DNA from: JASHPR01 sp963729365
GTDB lineage: Bacteria; Actinomycetota; Actinomycetes; Streptosporangiales; Streptosporangiaceae
Direction: 5' to 3'
DNA length: 64,000 nucleotides
NCBI GenBank assembly: GCA_963729365.1
Contig: CAVSNQ010000016.1
Location: 124,001 to 188,000, forward strand
Under the pieces are notes generated by a model. That model was not told the DNA's origin. It saw only the letters and a program-made list of their open reading frames with translations, and searched no databases. Of the stretch, positions 16,374 through 25,483 are shown piece after piece (position 1 is the first letter of the stretch; every line of letters starts with the position of its first letter). The translations under genes were made by a program, and so were the position numbers.

Positions 16374-17258
16374 ATGCTTGGTCAGGTAGCCGGGCAGCTG
16401 ACGTCGCAGTCCATAACTACCGGCAGTATATACGCGCTGGTCGGCGTAGGATTCGTCATTCTATTTCGCGCCACCGGAGTCGTGAACTTCGCTCAGGGCG
16501 AATTCATGGTCCTTGGGGCGTACTTCTTCTACGGTTTCAGGGTAGAATTGCACCAGAATGCCCTCGTGGCAATAATCGCCGCGCTGATCGCGATGGTTGC
16601 ACTGGGGATCGTCGTCAATATGGTGATCTTCTACCGGCTGGTCGGCGCGAGTCTTTTCACGATCGTCATCGCCACGTTCGGCCTGAGCATCGTGCTGGAG
16701 ACGGCTGGCCTGATCGTCTGGGGACCTGATACGCGAGAGCTGCCTAACATCTTTTCGAACAGCACTCTCATCAGCCCCTTGGGCATACCCCTCACATCTT
16801 TGGACATCGTCACGATCGTCGTCGCGATCGTGCTCATCGTCCTGCTTGAAATCATCCTCCGCACAACGCGAACCGGCGTGCGCATGCGTGCCGTCGCAGA
16901 CTCAACGTTGCTTGCGGCGCTGCAGCGGGTGCACATTCCCCGGTTCGCGGGCCTCGCCTGGGCCGTTGCCAGCGTGTGCTCGGCAATTGCTGGTGTCGCT
17001 CTCGCACTGCAGTCGGCTGTCGATCCCGTGAACATCGGCCAGCTCGGCCTGCTCATATTTCCCGTCGTGATCATCGGCGGCGTGGACTCGATAATCGGGG
17101 CGCTCGTCGGAGGCCTGATCGTTGCGACGATCCAGACACTCGTCGCCTACTACCTGAACGGAATCTGGGTGGATCCCATCTGTTATGGCCTGCTGCTCGT
17201 GTTCTTGCTGTTCAGGCCCCGGGGCATCTTCGGCACGCGCGAGATCGTAAGAGTGTGA
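16374..17258 (+). CDS. livH: Branched-chain-type ABC transporter permease (LivH-like)
   Basis: A 294-residue multi-spanning permease of the LivH group. It begins with G-S-I-Y-A-L-V-G-V-G-F-V-I-L-F-R-A-T-G, then V-V-N-F-A-Q-G-E-F-M, the standard LivH start, and has a cytoplasmic R-T-G-V-R-M-R-A-V-A-D segment before the EAA-like loop that contacts the ATPase. About eight hydrophobic segments are visible. It pairs with the LivM domain encoded five bases downstream. The ribosome site is weak and the leader long, so expression may be controlled after initiation. Confidence 0.9.
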   Translation: MLGQVAGQLTSQSITTGSIYALVGVGFVILFRATGVVNFAQGEFMVLGAYFFYGFRVELHQNALVAIIAALIAMVALGIVVNMVIFYRLVGASLFTIVIATFGLSIVLETAGLIVWGPDTRELPNIFSNSTLISPLGIPLTSLDIVTIVVAIVLIVLLEIILRTTRTGVRMRAVADSTLLAALQRVHIPRFAGLAWAVASVCSAIAGVALALQSAVDPVNIGQLGLLIFPVVIIGGVDSIIGALVGGLIVATIQTLVAYYLNGIWVDPICYGLLLVFLLFRPRGIFGTREIVRV

Positions 17259-17262
17259 GAGC

Positions 17263-19146
17263 GTGAGGTCCACGGCTGTGAACATACGACCTGGGCTATC
17301 AGCGCTCCTGAAGAGCGACCGTTACATGGCCGTGGCCGGCTGGCTGCTGTTTGTTGTCGTCGCGGCCTACCTGCTGCTGAGCAACTCGACATTCTGGATC
17401 TACGTCGCCGGGCTGACCGTCATTTTCGCCATCAGCGCGCTCGGGCTCGACTGGATCCAAGGGCGCGCCGGCCAGGTCTCGATCGGTAGCGCAGCGTTCA
17501 TGGCAGTCGGCGCCTTCGTGGCGGCGGTAGCGGTCGAGAAGGGAGTGCCTGCGATCGCCGCCCTCGTGCTCGCGGCACTCGCGGGCGGGGTCACCGGCGT
17601 GCTGGTCGGCCTTCCGGCGCTCCGCTTGCGGGGCCTTTACCTGGCCCTCGCGACGCTGGCGCTCCAGTTCATCGTGATGGCCCTCGGCACCGAGTACGAG
17701 ACGGCGTCAGGCCAGATAGCCGGCGTCCCGGACCTGAACACCACGATCGGCCCGATCAGCCTGACCGCCGGCCGGTCGTTCTTCGTCGCACTGGTCATAC
17801 TTCTCGCGATTGTCATCATCGTCCTGCAGCGCCTCTACCGCCGGGCGCCGGGCCGGGCCTGGCTGGCCATCAAGGAGAGCGAGATGTCGGCGGGAATCAT
17901 CGGCCTCAACCCCACCCGATGGAAGCTGTCCGCCTTCGTCGCGAGCTCGGCGCTCATCAGCGTCTCGGGCGGCTTGCTGGGCTTCTATACCCTGCGGGTG
18001 GATTCTGAGAGTTTTTCGCTGGATTTCGCCATCACCTTCGTGGCCATTGTCATCGTGGGCGGCCTTGGCTCGATCGCCGGCGTCATCACCGGGGCAGCGC
18101 TTATCACGGTTACGCCGTACCTGCTGTCGACATGGACGAGTTCGCTACCCAGTAGCCTGCCCATCTCTCAATGGCTAAGCAGCAACATCGACTACATCAA
18201 CTCGGGATTTTACGGCATCATTCTCCTGGCGTTCCTGCTTTTCCAGCCACGTGGGATAGCCGGAGCGTCACGTGCCCTCCGGCTGCGGCTCATCAGACGG
18301 CTGGACAGGACCTCGGACGCCGAGTCGGCGGCAGCGGGCACGGCTGCTGGCCGTTCCTCCTCGACGGCCGGTGGCACTCCGGCCTCCCGGGCCGCGGCTG
18401 TGCTCGGGGAAAGGAAATTGACGGAACACTCGGAGGCCGTCGAGAACGCTCTGCTGGATGTCACTGACCTTCGCGTATACCGGTCGGGCGCTTGCGCCGT
18501 AGACGGCGTCGACCTGACTGTGCGGCCGGGCGAGGTGGTGGCCATACTGGGCCGGAACGGCGCCGGCAAGACGAGCACGCTCCGGGGCATCTCAGGATTC
18601 TTCTTGACCGAACGCTCCCGGGTGACCGGCCGCATCATGTTCCAGGACCAGGACACCCGCGGGATGTCGCCAATGGCCACCGCCAAGCTCGGACTCGTGC
18701 TCGTGCCCGAGCGCGAGAAGGTCTTCCCGAACCTGACGGTGGCGGAGCACTTCCGGGTGATCGGCGCGGAGCGGTCGGAGATCGACCGGACGTTCGAGTT
18801 GTTTCCGCAGCTGGCGACCCGCACGCAGTCCGAGGCCGGGCTGCTCAGTGGCGGTGAGCGCCAGATGCTGGCCCTCGGCGTGGCGTTCTGCATGAAACCG
18901 AAACTGCTCATGGTCGACGAGTTGTCGCTCGGCCTGGCTCCCAGCGCCATCGTCAGGCTGACTGCCGCGCTCAAGGAGTTCCAGCAGCAGGCCGGCATCG
19001 GCCTGATATTGGTGGAGCAGAATGTCCCGGCGGCCATGGAGCTGGCTGACCGCGTGTACGTGCTGGAAGCGGGACGGGTCGAGAGCAGCGGCCGCCCATC
19101 TGAGCTTGATGAGGAAACCCTGCTCATGACGACGCTCGGGGGCTGA
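17263..19146 (+). CDS. LivM permease fused to a LivF-like ATPase
   Basis: A 627-residue fusion. Residues 1-340 form a LivM-type permease: G-L-D-W-I-Q-G-R-A-G-Q-V-S-I-G, the L-R-G-L-Y-L-A-L-A-T-L-A segment and G-G-L-G-S-I-A-G-V-I. A Ser/Ala/Gly-rich linker spans about 340-385. Residues 390-627 form a full ABC ATPase with Walker A G-R-N-G-A-G-K-T-S, the LivF-type L-V-P-E-R-E-K-V-F-P-N-L-T-V, signature L-S-G-G-E-R-Q, and Walker B L-L-M-V-D-E. The more common fusion is LivM with LivG, so a LivF-like partner is notable. GTG start five bases after livH. It works with the LivG encoded next. Confidence 0.88.
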   Translation: MRSTAVNIRPGLSALLKSDRYMAVAGWLLFVVVAAYLLLSNSTFWIYVAGLTVIFAISALGLDWIQGRAGQVSIGSAAFMAVGAFVAAVAVEKGVPAIAALVLAALAGGVTGVLVGLPALRLRGLYLALATLALQFIVMALGTEYETASGQIAGVPDLNTTIGPISLTAGRSFFVALVILLAIVIIVLQRLYRRAPGRAWLAIKESEMSAGIIGLNPTRWKLSAFVASSALISVSGGLLGFYTLRVDSESFSLDFAITFVAIVIVGGLGSIAGVITGAALITVTPYLLSTWTSSLPSSLPISQWLSSNIDYINSGFYGIILLAFLLFQPRGIAGASRALRLRLIRRLDRTSDAESAAAGTAAGRSSSTAGGTPASRAAAVLGERKLTEHSEAVENALLDVTDLRVYRSGACAVDGVDLTVRPGEVVAILGRNGAGKTSTLRGISGFFLTERSRVTGRIMFQDQDTRGMSPMATAKLGLVLVPEREKVFPNLTVAEHFRVIGAERSEIDRTFELFPQLATRTQSEAGLLSGGERQMLALGVAFCMKPKLLMVDELSLGLAPSAIVRLTAALKEFQQQAGIGLILVEQNVPAAMELADRVYVLEAGRVESSGRPSELDEETLLMTTLGG

Positions 19147-19148
19147 GG

Positions 19149-19946
19149 ATGGATAACAAGATCCTCGAGATCAGCGGCGTCACGTGCGAGTTCGGGGGCA
19201 TCTGTGCCGTTGACGACATATCGATCGAGGTCGAGCCGGGGTCGATTCTCGGGATCATAGGCCCGAACGGCGCCGGAAAGACGGTGCTCCTTAATCTCAT
19301 CAACGGCGTGTACAAACCGTCGCGGGGCAGCATCCAAATCGACGGAAAGCCCACGAAGCGGCTGCGGCCCGATCAGGTCGCCCGGCTGGGCGTGGCGCGG
19401 ACGTTCCAGTCGACCGACCAGTTCAAGGAATTCAGGGCGATCGACTATGTGATGCTCGGGGGTTTCTACCAGCAGTACCGGTCGCTGGCGGCGTGCATCC
19501 TGGGGTTTAACATGGTGGCCAAACGGGAACGGGCCGAGAGCCGCCGGGCGCTGGAGATGCTTGAGCGGCTCGGCCTGGCGCACGTCGCGACCGAACAGCT
19601 TTCGCAGTTGCCCTACGGCGTGCAAAAGCAGATCGACCTGGCGCGGGCCATAGCCGCCGAGCCGAGATTGCTGCTCCTCGATGAGCCAACCTCGGGTACG
19701 ACCTCGTCGGAACGCACGGCGATAGCGGAAGTCCTGAAGAACCTCGGACGCTCCGATCGCACGGTCGTTGTGGTCGACCACGATGTGAGGTTCCTGTCCG
19801 GGCAGTGCGAGCAACTCGTCGCGATGAGCTACGGACGCAAGATCGCGGCGGGCTCGGTCGCCGACGTGCTGGCCGACCGCGGTGTCAGAGAGGCATACCT
19901 GGGGATACCCGCGGTCGAGGCGGCCGAGGAAGAAGGACCAGCCTGA
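19149..19946 (+). CDS. livG: Branched-chain-type ABC transporter ATPase (LivG-like)
   Basis: A 265-residue ABC ATPase of LivG type: Walker A G-P-N-G-A-G-K-T-V, then L-L-N-L-I-N-G, the LivG hallmark G-V-A-R-T-F-Q, and Walker B L-L-L-L-D-E-P-T-S-G. The signature region reads L-P-Y-G-V-Q-K-Q, a LivG-like variant of LSGGQ. ATG two bases after the fusion gene's stop; its own stop overlaps the next ATG. It supplies one ATPase of the importer, with the fused LivF domain as the other. Confidence 0.9.
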   Translation: MDNKILEISGVTCEFGGICAVDDISIEVEPGSILGIIGPNGAGKTVLLNLINGVYKPSRGSIQIDGKPTKRLRPDQVARLGVARTFQSTDQFKEFRAIDYVMLGGFYQQYRSLAACILGFNMVAKRERAESRRALEMLERLGLAHVATEQLSQLPYGVQKQIDLARAIAAEPRLLLLDEPTSGTTSSERTAIAEVLKNLGRSDRTVVVVDHDVRFLSGQCEQLVAMSYGRKIAAGSVADVLADRGVREAYLGIPAVEAAEEEGPA

Positions 19947-20710
19947 TGGCTGTTGCCGTGCGGCCGGGAAGTAACGTCTTCTACGAGGTCTCGGGGAGCG
20001 GCCCCCGAGGATACCTGCTGCTGCACGGCTGGTGCTGCGACCACGTATCGATGCGCCCGATCGCCCGCCACCTGGCCGAGCGCCACACCGTCGTCAACAT
20101 GGACCTGCGCGGGCACGGCGGGAGCAGCCTGGAGACCCCGGCATACTCGAGCGCAGACGTCGTCGGGGACATGGTCGCGGTCATCGAGCAGGCTGGCCTT
20201 GCGTCGCCCGTCCTCATCGGTCACAGCATCGGGGCCAAGTTCGTGCTGGCCTGCGTGCAGAGTCATCCGGACGTCGCGAGCGGCATCGTGCTCCTCGACA
20301 CGTCGATCATCGAATCGCCGCAACGGAAGGCCAATCGCCTTTCCGTCGTGGTGGACGGGCGTTACGAAGATCTGCGCGCCAGGGTGGAGTCGATGTTCTT
20401 GGCGTCGGACCGGTCGCAGCAGCGTGACCGGATCGTGGAGGGCACGGTCGGGGCGCCGCCGGACGTGGCCATCGCCGCGCTGCACGCGGGGGATGAGATC
20501 GACATGGCGACGGCGCTGGCCGACTACGAGGCGCCGGTGCTGTACATCGGAGCCTCCCGGCCGATGGAGGACCCGCAGCTGATGAAGAACCTGAACTCCC
20601 GGCTGGTCTACGGCCAGGTCGTCGGGTCGGGCCACTTCCTGCAGCTTGACGTGCCCGCGCAGGTGAACGCCATGATCGATCGGTTCGTCGAGCTCCAGGT
20701 GGCCCGCTGA
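19946..20710 (+). CDS. Alpha/beta hydrolase
   Basis: A 254-residue alpha/beta hydrolase: L-L-L-H-G-W-C-C-D-H oxyanion region near residue 28, D-L-R-G-H-G, nucleophile elbow G-H-S-I-G and a C-terminal G-S-G-H-F for the catalytic His. TGATG overlap with livG indicates it is part of the transporter transcript, so it probably hydrolyses an ester, lactone or C-C bond of the imported compound or its early product. The frame is open upstream but the ATG at 19946 fits both family length and coupling. Confidence 0.85.
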   Translation: MAVAVRPGSNVFYEVSGSGPRGYLLLHGWCCDHVSMRPIARHLAERHTVVNMDLRGHGGSSLETPAYSSADVVGDMVAVIEQAGLASPVLIGHSIGAKFVLACVQSHPDVASGIVLLDTSIIESPQRKANRLSVVVDGRYEDLRARVESMFLASDRSQQRDRIVEGTVGAPPDVAIAALHAGDEIDMATALADYEAPVLYIGASRPMEDPQLMKNLNSRLVYGQVVGSGHFLQLDVPAQVNAMIDRFVELQVAR

Positions 20711-20711
20711 A

Positions 20712-21989
20712 ATGGCCGTCACGAAAGTGCGTGTGGCCTATGGCGATGACGGCCTGGACATCGAGGTCGACGCCGCGGCGCTGACCGTCGTAGAGCCGAT
20801 CTTCTCGGCGCCGGCGCCCGATCCCTCCGCCGCCCTGCGCCGCGCGCTCCGGGCTCCGGTGGCCGGCGCACCGCTGCGGGATCGTATCCGTCCCGGCCAG
20901 ACGGTGGCGATCGCCGCCTGCGACATTACCCGGCCGCAGCCGCGCAGGCTGATGATCCCGGCGCTGCTGGCGGAACTCGACGGCCTCGTCGATCTCGATG
21001 ACGTCACGGTCATCGTCGCGACCGGCACCCACCGGGCGAGCACCCAGGCTGAGTTGGTCGAGCTCTTCGGCGATGACGTCGTCGGCTCGGTCCGGGTGGT
21101 CAACCATGACTCACGGGACCGTGATTCGCTTTCCTGGCTGGGCGTATACGGCAACCAGGTTCCGGTATGGCTGGCTCGCGACTGGGTGGACGCCGATGTC
21201 CGGATCACGACCGGTTTCGTGGAGCCGCATTTTTTCGCGGGCTTCTCCGGCGGCCCGAAACTGGTGGCGCCCGGTCTTGCTGGCCTGGACACCGTGCTGT
21301 GCCTGCATGATGCGCGCCGGATAGGTCACCCGATGGCGCGGTGGGGCGTCATCGAGGGTAACCCCGTGCACGACGACGTCCGTGCGATCGCCGCCGCCAC
21401 CGGAGTTACCTTCGGCTTCGACGTCATCCTCAACCGCGACCAGGAGATCGTCGCGGCGTACGGCGGCGATCTGCTGGCCATGCATGAGCGAGCCGTGCGG
21501 CACGCGAGGCAGATAGCGATGCGACCCGTATCCGGGCCGTTCGACGTGGTCGTGACCAGCAACTCCGGCTACCCGCTGGATCAGAACCTCTACCAGGCGG
21601 TCAAGGGCATGTCCGCCGCTTACCAGGTCGCCCGGCCCGGGGGAACGATCATCTGCGCGGCCGAGTGCCGGGACGGCTTCCCCGAGCACGGCGGGTACCG
21701 CGACCTGCTCGCCTCCGCCCCCTCGCCGCAGGCGCTGCTCGAACGCATCGAGACGCGGTCAGCGACCAGGCCCGACCAGTGGCAGGTGCAGATACAAGCC
21801 CGGATCCAGGCCGATTGCCGGGTGGTGATGCACACGTCGTACCTGTCGGACAGCGACCTTGCGGCGGCTCACCTGGAGCAAACCGCCGACATATCGGACA
21901 GCGTCGCTCGCGCGCTCGCCGGGGCGGCGCCCGGTGGGCGGGCCTGCGTGCTGCCCGAGGGCCCGCAGACGGTTCCTTACCTGGTGTGA
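20712..21989 (+). CDS. LarA-like (nickel-pincer) racemase family protein
   Basis: A 425-residue LarA-family protein (lactate racemase and relatives). It has D-I-T-R-P, V-A-T-G-T-H-R, and E-P-H-F-F-A-G-F-S-G-G-P-K-L-V-A-P-G, where the Lys corresponds to the residue carrying the pincer-nucleotide cofactor in LarA. A later L-H-D-A fits the nearby His. Relatives racemise or epimerise 2-hydroxyacids. One base separates it from the hydrolase gene. With both L-type FMN and D-type NAD 2-hydroxyacid dehydrogenases in the cluster, a hydroxyacid epimerase makes sense. No cofactor-making larB, larC or larE gene is in the window. Confidence 0.82.
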   Translation: MAVTKVRVAYGDDGLDIEVDAAALTVVEPIFSAPAPDPSAALRRALRAPVAGAPLRDRIRPGQTVAIAACDITRPQPRRLMIPALLAELDGLVDLDDVTVIVATGTHRASTQAELVELFGDDVVGSVRVVNHDSRDRDSLSWLGVYGNQVPVWLARDWVDADVRITTGFVEPHFFAGFSGGPKLVAPGLAGLDTVLCLHDARRIGHPMARWGVIEGNPVHDDVRAIAAATGVTFGFDVILNRDQEIVAAYGGDLLAMHERAVRHARQIAMRPVSGPFDVVVTSNSGYPLDQNLYQAVKGMSAAYQVARPGGTIICAAECRDGFPEHGGYRDLLASAPSPQALLERIETRSATRPDQWQVQIQARIQADCRVVMHTSYLSDSDLAAAHLEQTADISDSVARALAGAAPGGRACVLPEGPQTVPYLV

Positions 21990-22042
21990 CGAGGGCTCCG
22001 AAGGAAGCTCATTGGATCACTCGCGAACGGAGGTAGCCGGCG

Positions 22043-22495
22043 ATGGCGGCCGATGCCCAGACCCTGACGGATCACCTGCAGATCGTCGCCTTGTGCGCGA
22101 GGTTCGTCACTGCTGTCGATGCCCGTGACTTCGCGGGCGTCGCGGACTGCTTCACGAGCGACGGCACGCTCGAGACCGTCATTCCGCCGAACGTGATGCG
22201 GAGCCGGGATGAGATCGAGACCGGACTCCGCGCGCGGACCAGCAGCACGCTCGCCGCCCAGCACCTCGTGACCAACCACCTGTACGACGTCGACGGCGAC
22301 CAAGGGGCCGGCTCGGCGTCGTTCGTGATGTACCGCTGGCCTAAGCCCCCGGCGGCCGCCTGCGGCGCCACCGCTCATGGCGGCACCTACTTCGACAGGC
22401 TGGAGCGAACGGAACGCGGCTGGAAGTTCAAGCACAGGCGGATCGAGATTCTCTGGGGACCGGGGGTGCTCGCCGTGCCTGACTCGGCTGAGTGA
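22043..22495 (+). CDS. SnoaL-like/NTF2-fold protein
   Basis: A 150-residue cone-shaped NTF2-like (SnoaL_4-type) protein: an N-terminal helix with L-C-A-R-F-V-T-A-V-D-A-R-D-F, then V-A-D-C-F-T-S-D-G-T-L-E-T, H-L-V-T-N-H and a C-terminal F-K-H-R-R-I strand. Relatives are small cyclases, isomerases or dehydratases such as hydroxylating dioxygenase beta-like and scytalone-dehydratase-like proteins. A GGAGG site precedes the ATG. It ends the plus-strand transporter operon and may act on a ring or enol intermediate. Exact function unknown. Confidence 0.75.
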   Translation: MAADAQTLTDHLQIVALCARFVTAVDARDFAGVADCFTSDGTLETVIPPNVMRSRDEIETGLRARTSSTLAAQHLVTNHLYDVDGDQGAGSASFVMYRWPKPPAAACGATAHGGTYFDRLERTERGWKFKHRRIEILWGPGVLAVPDSAE

Positions 22496-22533
22496 CGTCA
22501 TCGTCCTGCTGGCCAAGGCGCCGTTCACGGCTC

Positions 22534-23556
22534 CTAGCTGCGGCGATTCATCCGATCTGCGATCGAGGGAGGCACGAGCCCGGCGTCATGCCAGCTGACG
22601 TTCGTACCCGGCGTGACGATCTCGTCGACGCGATCCAGGACTGCTGGCTCAAGGCTCACGTCCAACGCCCCCAGGTAGCTTGCGTACTGGTCGGCCGTCC
22701 GGGGTCCGATGATGGGCGCGGTCACGGCCGGATGCTGCCTGACGAAGGCGAGCGCCATGTGAATGAGCGCCATGCCCGCATCCTCGGCCAGTCTCGCCAG
22801 GGCCTCGGTGGCCACGAGCTTGCGCTGGTTGTCGGGGAGCGACATGTCGAAGCGCGCCGGGATGCGATATGCGCGGCTGCTACCCGGGTTCTCCGAGCCC
22901 GCGCGCCATTTGCCCGACAACCAGCCCCCGGCGAGCGGCCCCCAGGAAATCACGCCCATCCGGTACCTCTGGCACGTGGGCAGGAAGTCCGCCTCGATGT
23001 CGCGGGCCAGCATCGAGTAGGGGGGCTGCTCGCATACGAACCGCATGCGCTGCCGGCGCTCCGCGGTCCACTGTGCCTCGACGATCGCAGAGGGCTGGAA
23101 TTTGGAGCTCCCGAGATAGCGCACCTTACCCTGGTGAACCAGGTCGCTGAGGGCGCCCAGGGTCTCGTCGATATCGACTGCTGGATCGGGCCTGTGTATC
23201 TGGTACAAGTCGATGTAGTCCGTGTTGAGCCGGCGCAGGCTGTCCTCGCACGCTCGCAGGATCCAGCGACGGGAGTTGCCGCCCGCATTTGGATCTGATC
23301 CCATCGGGAAATGGACCTTAGTAGCCAGGACTATGCTGTCACGGCGACCGGCGATAGCCTTTCCCGTAATCACCTCCGACTCCCCGCCTGAGTAGACGTC
23401 GGCGGTGTCGATGAAGTTTATGCCGTCATCGATCGCGGCGTTGATGATCGAGATGCACTCGCCGTGATCACGATTACCCCAGGCACCGAACATCATCGCG
23501 CCGAGGCAGAGCGGGCTGACCTTCATCCCGGTCGAACCGAGACTCTTGTACTCCAC
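22534..23556 (-). CDS. Aldo/keto reductase
   Basis: A 340-residue aldo/keto reductase of the Tas/YajO type: start Y-K-S-L-G-S-T-G-M-K-V-S-P-L-C-L-G, then F-I-D-T-A-D-V-Y-S-G-G-E-S-E (catalytic Asp and Tyr), V-L-A-T-K-V (Lys) and Y-I-D-L-Y-Q-I-H (His). It reduces a carbonyl with NADPH. The GTG at 23556 is preferred because AAGGGAG lies five bases upstream; an ATG ten codons earlier (23586) is possible. Its promoter is about 180 bases upstream and resembles the regulon promoters. It converges with the transporter operon. Confidence 0.88.
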   Translation of the reverse strand: MEYKSLGSTGMKVSPLCLGAMMFGAWGNRDHGECISIINAAIDDGINFIDTADVYSGGESEVITGKAIAGRRDSIVLATKVHFPMGSDPNAGGNSRRWILRACEDSLRRLNTDYIDLYQIHRPDPAVDIDETLGALSDLVHQGKVRYLGSSKFQPSAIVEAQWTAERRQRMRFVCEQPPYSMLARDIEADFLPTCQRYRMGVISWGPLAGGWLSGKWRAGSENPGSSRAYRIPARFDMSLPDNQRKLVATEALARLAEDAGMALIHMALAFVRQHPAVTAPIIGPRTADQYASYLGALDVSLEPAVLDRVDEIVTPGTNVSWHDAGLVPPSIADRMNRRS

Positions 23557-23735
23557 GAGGACTCCCTTACCCGGCGGCGTCGCCATCTGCCCGACCTCTC
23601 GCGATCGAGCGGAGGTCACGCCCCGGCCTGGCCCGGCCGACGGGTCACCGGACCAGCCGCCAGTTGGCGGCGCGGCCAGGACGAGAGCCGCAAGGATTGT
23701 CCGCCCGCCCGAGGCCCTTGCCAGCCAACAACGTG

Positions 23736-23764
23736 AGTGTAATACTAGCACTCGTGTCTATCAA
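23736..23764 (-). promoter_or_regulatory. Promoter of the aldo/keto reductase gene (regulon motif copy 3)
   Basis: On the minus strand TTGATA (23759-23764), a 17-base spacer containing GAGTGCTAG, and TACACT (23736-23741). About two thirds of the 29 positions match copies 1 and 2, including spacer bases. On the plus strand the same DNA contains GAGTG-N9-CACTC, an inverted repeat between two divergent genes. Confidence 0.6.
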
Positions 23765-23800
23765 GATAGCCGGGCGAGCCAGCGGCGGGATAACCGGCCG

Positions 23801-24346
23801 ATGACGAACCTGCCCTATGTCCGCGTCAACCGGCAATACGTCGCCATGACCGCGGCGGAGGTATGGAGCTTCATCGACGCGCAGAAGGTAATGTTCGCTG
23901 CCTTCGTCGATGAGAACGAGTACCCCCACGTGACGCCGGTCTGGCACGTATCCATCGACGGAGCCGTGTACTTCCGGGCGACGAGCAACAAGGTGAAGGC
24001 CAAACTGGCGAACGGCGCCAAGGTTTGCTGCACCCTGGCTGACGGAGAGCGGTTCACCGAGCTTCGCGGCGTGGTCATACGCGGACGAGCCCGGGTGGTC
24101 ACGGACCCTGCGCTGATCAAGCGTTGTGGCGATCTCATCAACGAGAAGTACGTCGGGCTGCGGAGCCGTGACCTGGGTGTGCCCGACCGATGGCTGGCGG
24201 CCCGGGACGCCGAAATAACGTCGATGATCGAAGTAACCCCCGAGCGCATCTCCTCCTGGGACAACAGCAAGCTCGACTCATGGACCCCAGACTCGCGCGC
24301 CGCCACCCAGCGGCCGCCGCCCAGCGACCGACCACAGCGAGAGTGA
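23801..24346 (+). CDS. Pyridoxamine-5'-phosphate-oxidase-fold (PPOX, flavin/F420-type) protein
   Basis: A 181-residue split-barrel protein. The core runs from M-F-A-A-F-V-D-E-N-E-Y-P-H-V-T-P-V-W-H through Y-F-R-A-T-S-N-K-V-K-A-K-L and V-V-I-R-G-R-A-R-V-V, the PPOX-family layout for binding FMN or F420. Such actinobacterial proteins reduce or oxidise small organics. The ATG at 23801 lies after GGCGGGATAACCGGCCG; the frame is open upstream through the promoter, which argues against a longer start. It is divergent from the aldo/keto reductase and begins a four-gene unit with two amidohydrolases and a Rieske protein. Confidence 0.78.
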   Translation: MTNLPYVRVNRQYVAMTAAEVWSFIDAQKVMFAAFVDENEYPHVTPVWHVSIDGAVYFRATSNKVKAKLANGAKVCCTLADGERFTELRGVVIRGRARVVTDPALIKRCGDLINEKYVGLRSRDLGVPDRWLAARDAEITSMIEVTPERISSWDNSKLDSWTPDSRAATQRPPPSDRPQRE

Positions 24347-24352
24347 CCCCGC

Positions 24353-25480
24353 ATGACCGATGCGCTCCCCCTGATCGACTGCGACGTCCATCCGGCGCCG
24401 CGCACGCCCTCCGAGCTGCTTGAGTACCTGCCGGATCGCTACCAGGGCAAAACTGGCAGCATCCTGAAGAACTGGTTCCGGATGAACCGGGGCACCGGCG
24501 TGTTCACCGGCTTCGGGGCGCTCGCCACCGGCATGCGCCGTGACGCCCTGCCCCAGACGGGGCCGGGCGGCTCGGATCCGGCACTGATGGAAGAACAGCT
24601 GCTGATCCAAGCCGGCGTGAGCTACGCCATCCTCATCCCGCTGACCATCACCGGCATGGCGAACCCTGAGCACGAGGCGGCCATGTGCGCCGCCACCAAC
24701 GCCTGGCTGGCCGCCAAGTGGCTGGGCGAGTACAACGCTCACGGACGGTATCGCGGTTCGATCATGGTCTGTCCCGATCTGCCGGAGACGGCCATCGAGG
24801 AGATCGAGCGCTGGTCCTCCCACGGTGGCTTCGTGCAGGTCATGATCCCGCCGATGGCGCGCGGCTCCTACGGGCTCCCGCAGTATTTCCCCGTCTTCGA
24901 AGCCGCGGCGAGGCACGGGCTCCCGGTCGGCATTCACATCAACCGCACGCCGGGAATGGCCTTGCTCTCCCCGGTTGGCTTCGTGTCGTACTACTTCGAG
25001 TTCCACCCGCAGTACACGATGTACTACTACCCCCATGTCGCCAGCCTCGTCATGGCCGGGGTATTTGCCAGGATCCCCGAGCTCCGCTTCGTGCTCGTCG
25101 AGGGCGGTGTCAGCTGGCTGACGCCGTTCATGTGGCGGCTCGACCACTACTGGAACGTGTTCGGCTCGGAGGTCCCCTGGCTGGACAGGCCACCATCGGA
25201 GTACGTCCGCAAGCAGGTCCTGGTAACGACACAGCCGCTCGAGCGCCCCAGCGATCCTCGCCGTCTCCACGAATATCTCGACTGGATGGGCTCGAAACAA
25301 ATGGTGATGTTCTCGACTGACTACCCGCACTGGGACTACGACCACCCCGAGCCGACGCTGCGGCGCCTGCCGGGTGAGGTACGCGAGCTCTTTGCCTACG
25401 AGAACGCCGCCGGTCTCTACGGATTCTCAGAATTCGGCGGGCCGGAAACCCCGCCGCTGCCGTCTGCCGTGGTCGGCTGA
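24353..25480 (+). CDS. Amidohydrolase 2 (ACMSD-type) family protein
   Basis: A 375-residue metal-dependent hydrolase or decarboxylase of the amidohydrolase_2 group. Metal and catalytic positions look intact: D-C-D-V-H at residues 9-13, V-G-I-H-I-N, Y-Y-P-H-V-A and, near residue 320, F-S-T-D-Y-P-H-W-D. Members decarboxylate or hydrolyse cyclic or aromatic acids. Six bases follow the PPOX stop. A Rieske gene and a second, altered paralogue come next, so the two amidohydrolases may form a heteromer. Confidence 0.85.
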   Translation: MTDALPLIDCDVHPAPRTPSELLEYLPDRYQGKTGSILKNWFRMNRGTGVFTGFGALATGMRRDALPQTGPGGSDPALMEEQLLIQAGVSYAILIPLTITGMANPEHEAAMCAATNAWLAAKWLGEYNAHGRYRGSIMVCPDLPETAIEEIERWSSHGGFVQVMIPPMARGSYGLPQYFPVFEAAARHGLPVGIHINRTPGMALLSPVGFVSYYFEFHPQYTMYYYPHVASLVMAGVFARIPELRFVLVEGGVSWLTPFMWRLDHYWNVFGSEVPWLDRPPSEYVRKQVLVTTQPLERPSDPRRLHEYLDWMGSKQMVMFSTDYPHWDYDHPEPTLRRLPGEVRELFAYENAAGLYGFSEFGGPETPPLPSAVVG

Positions 25481-25483
25481 CCC

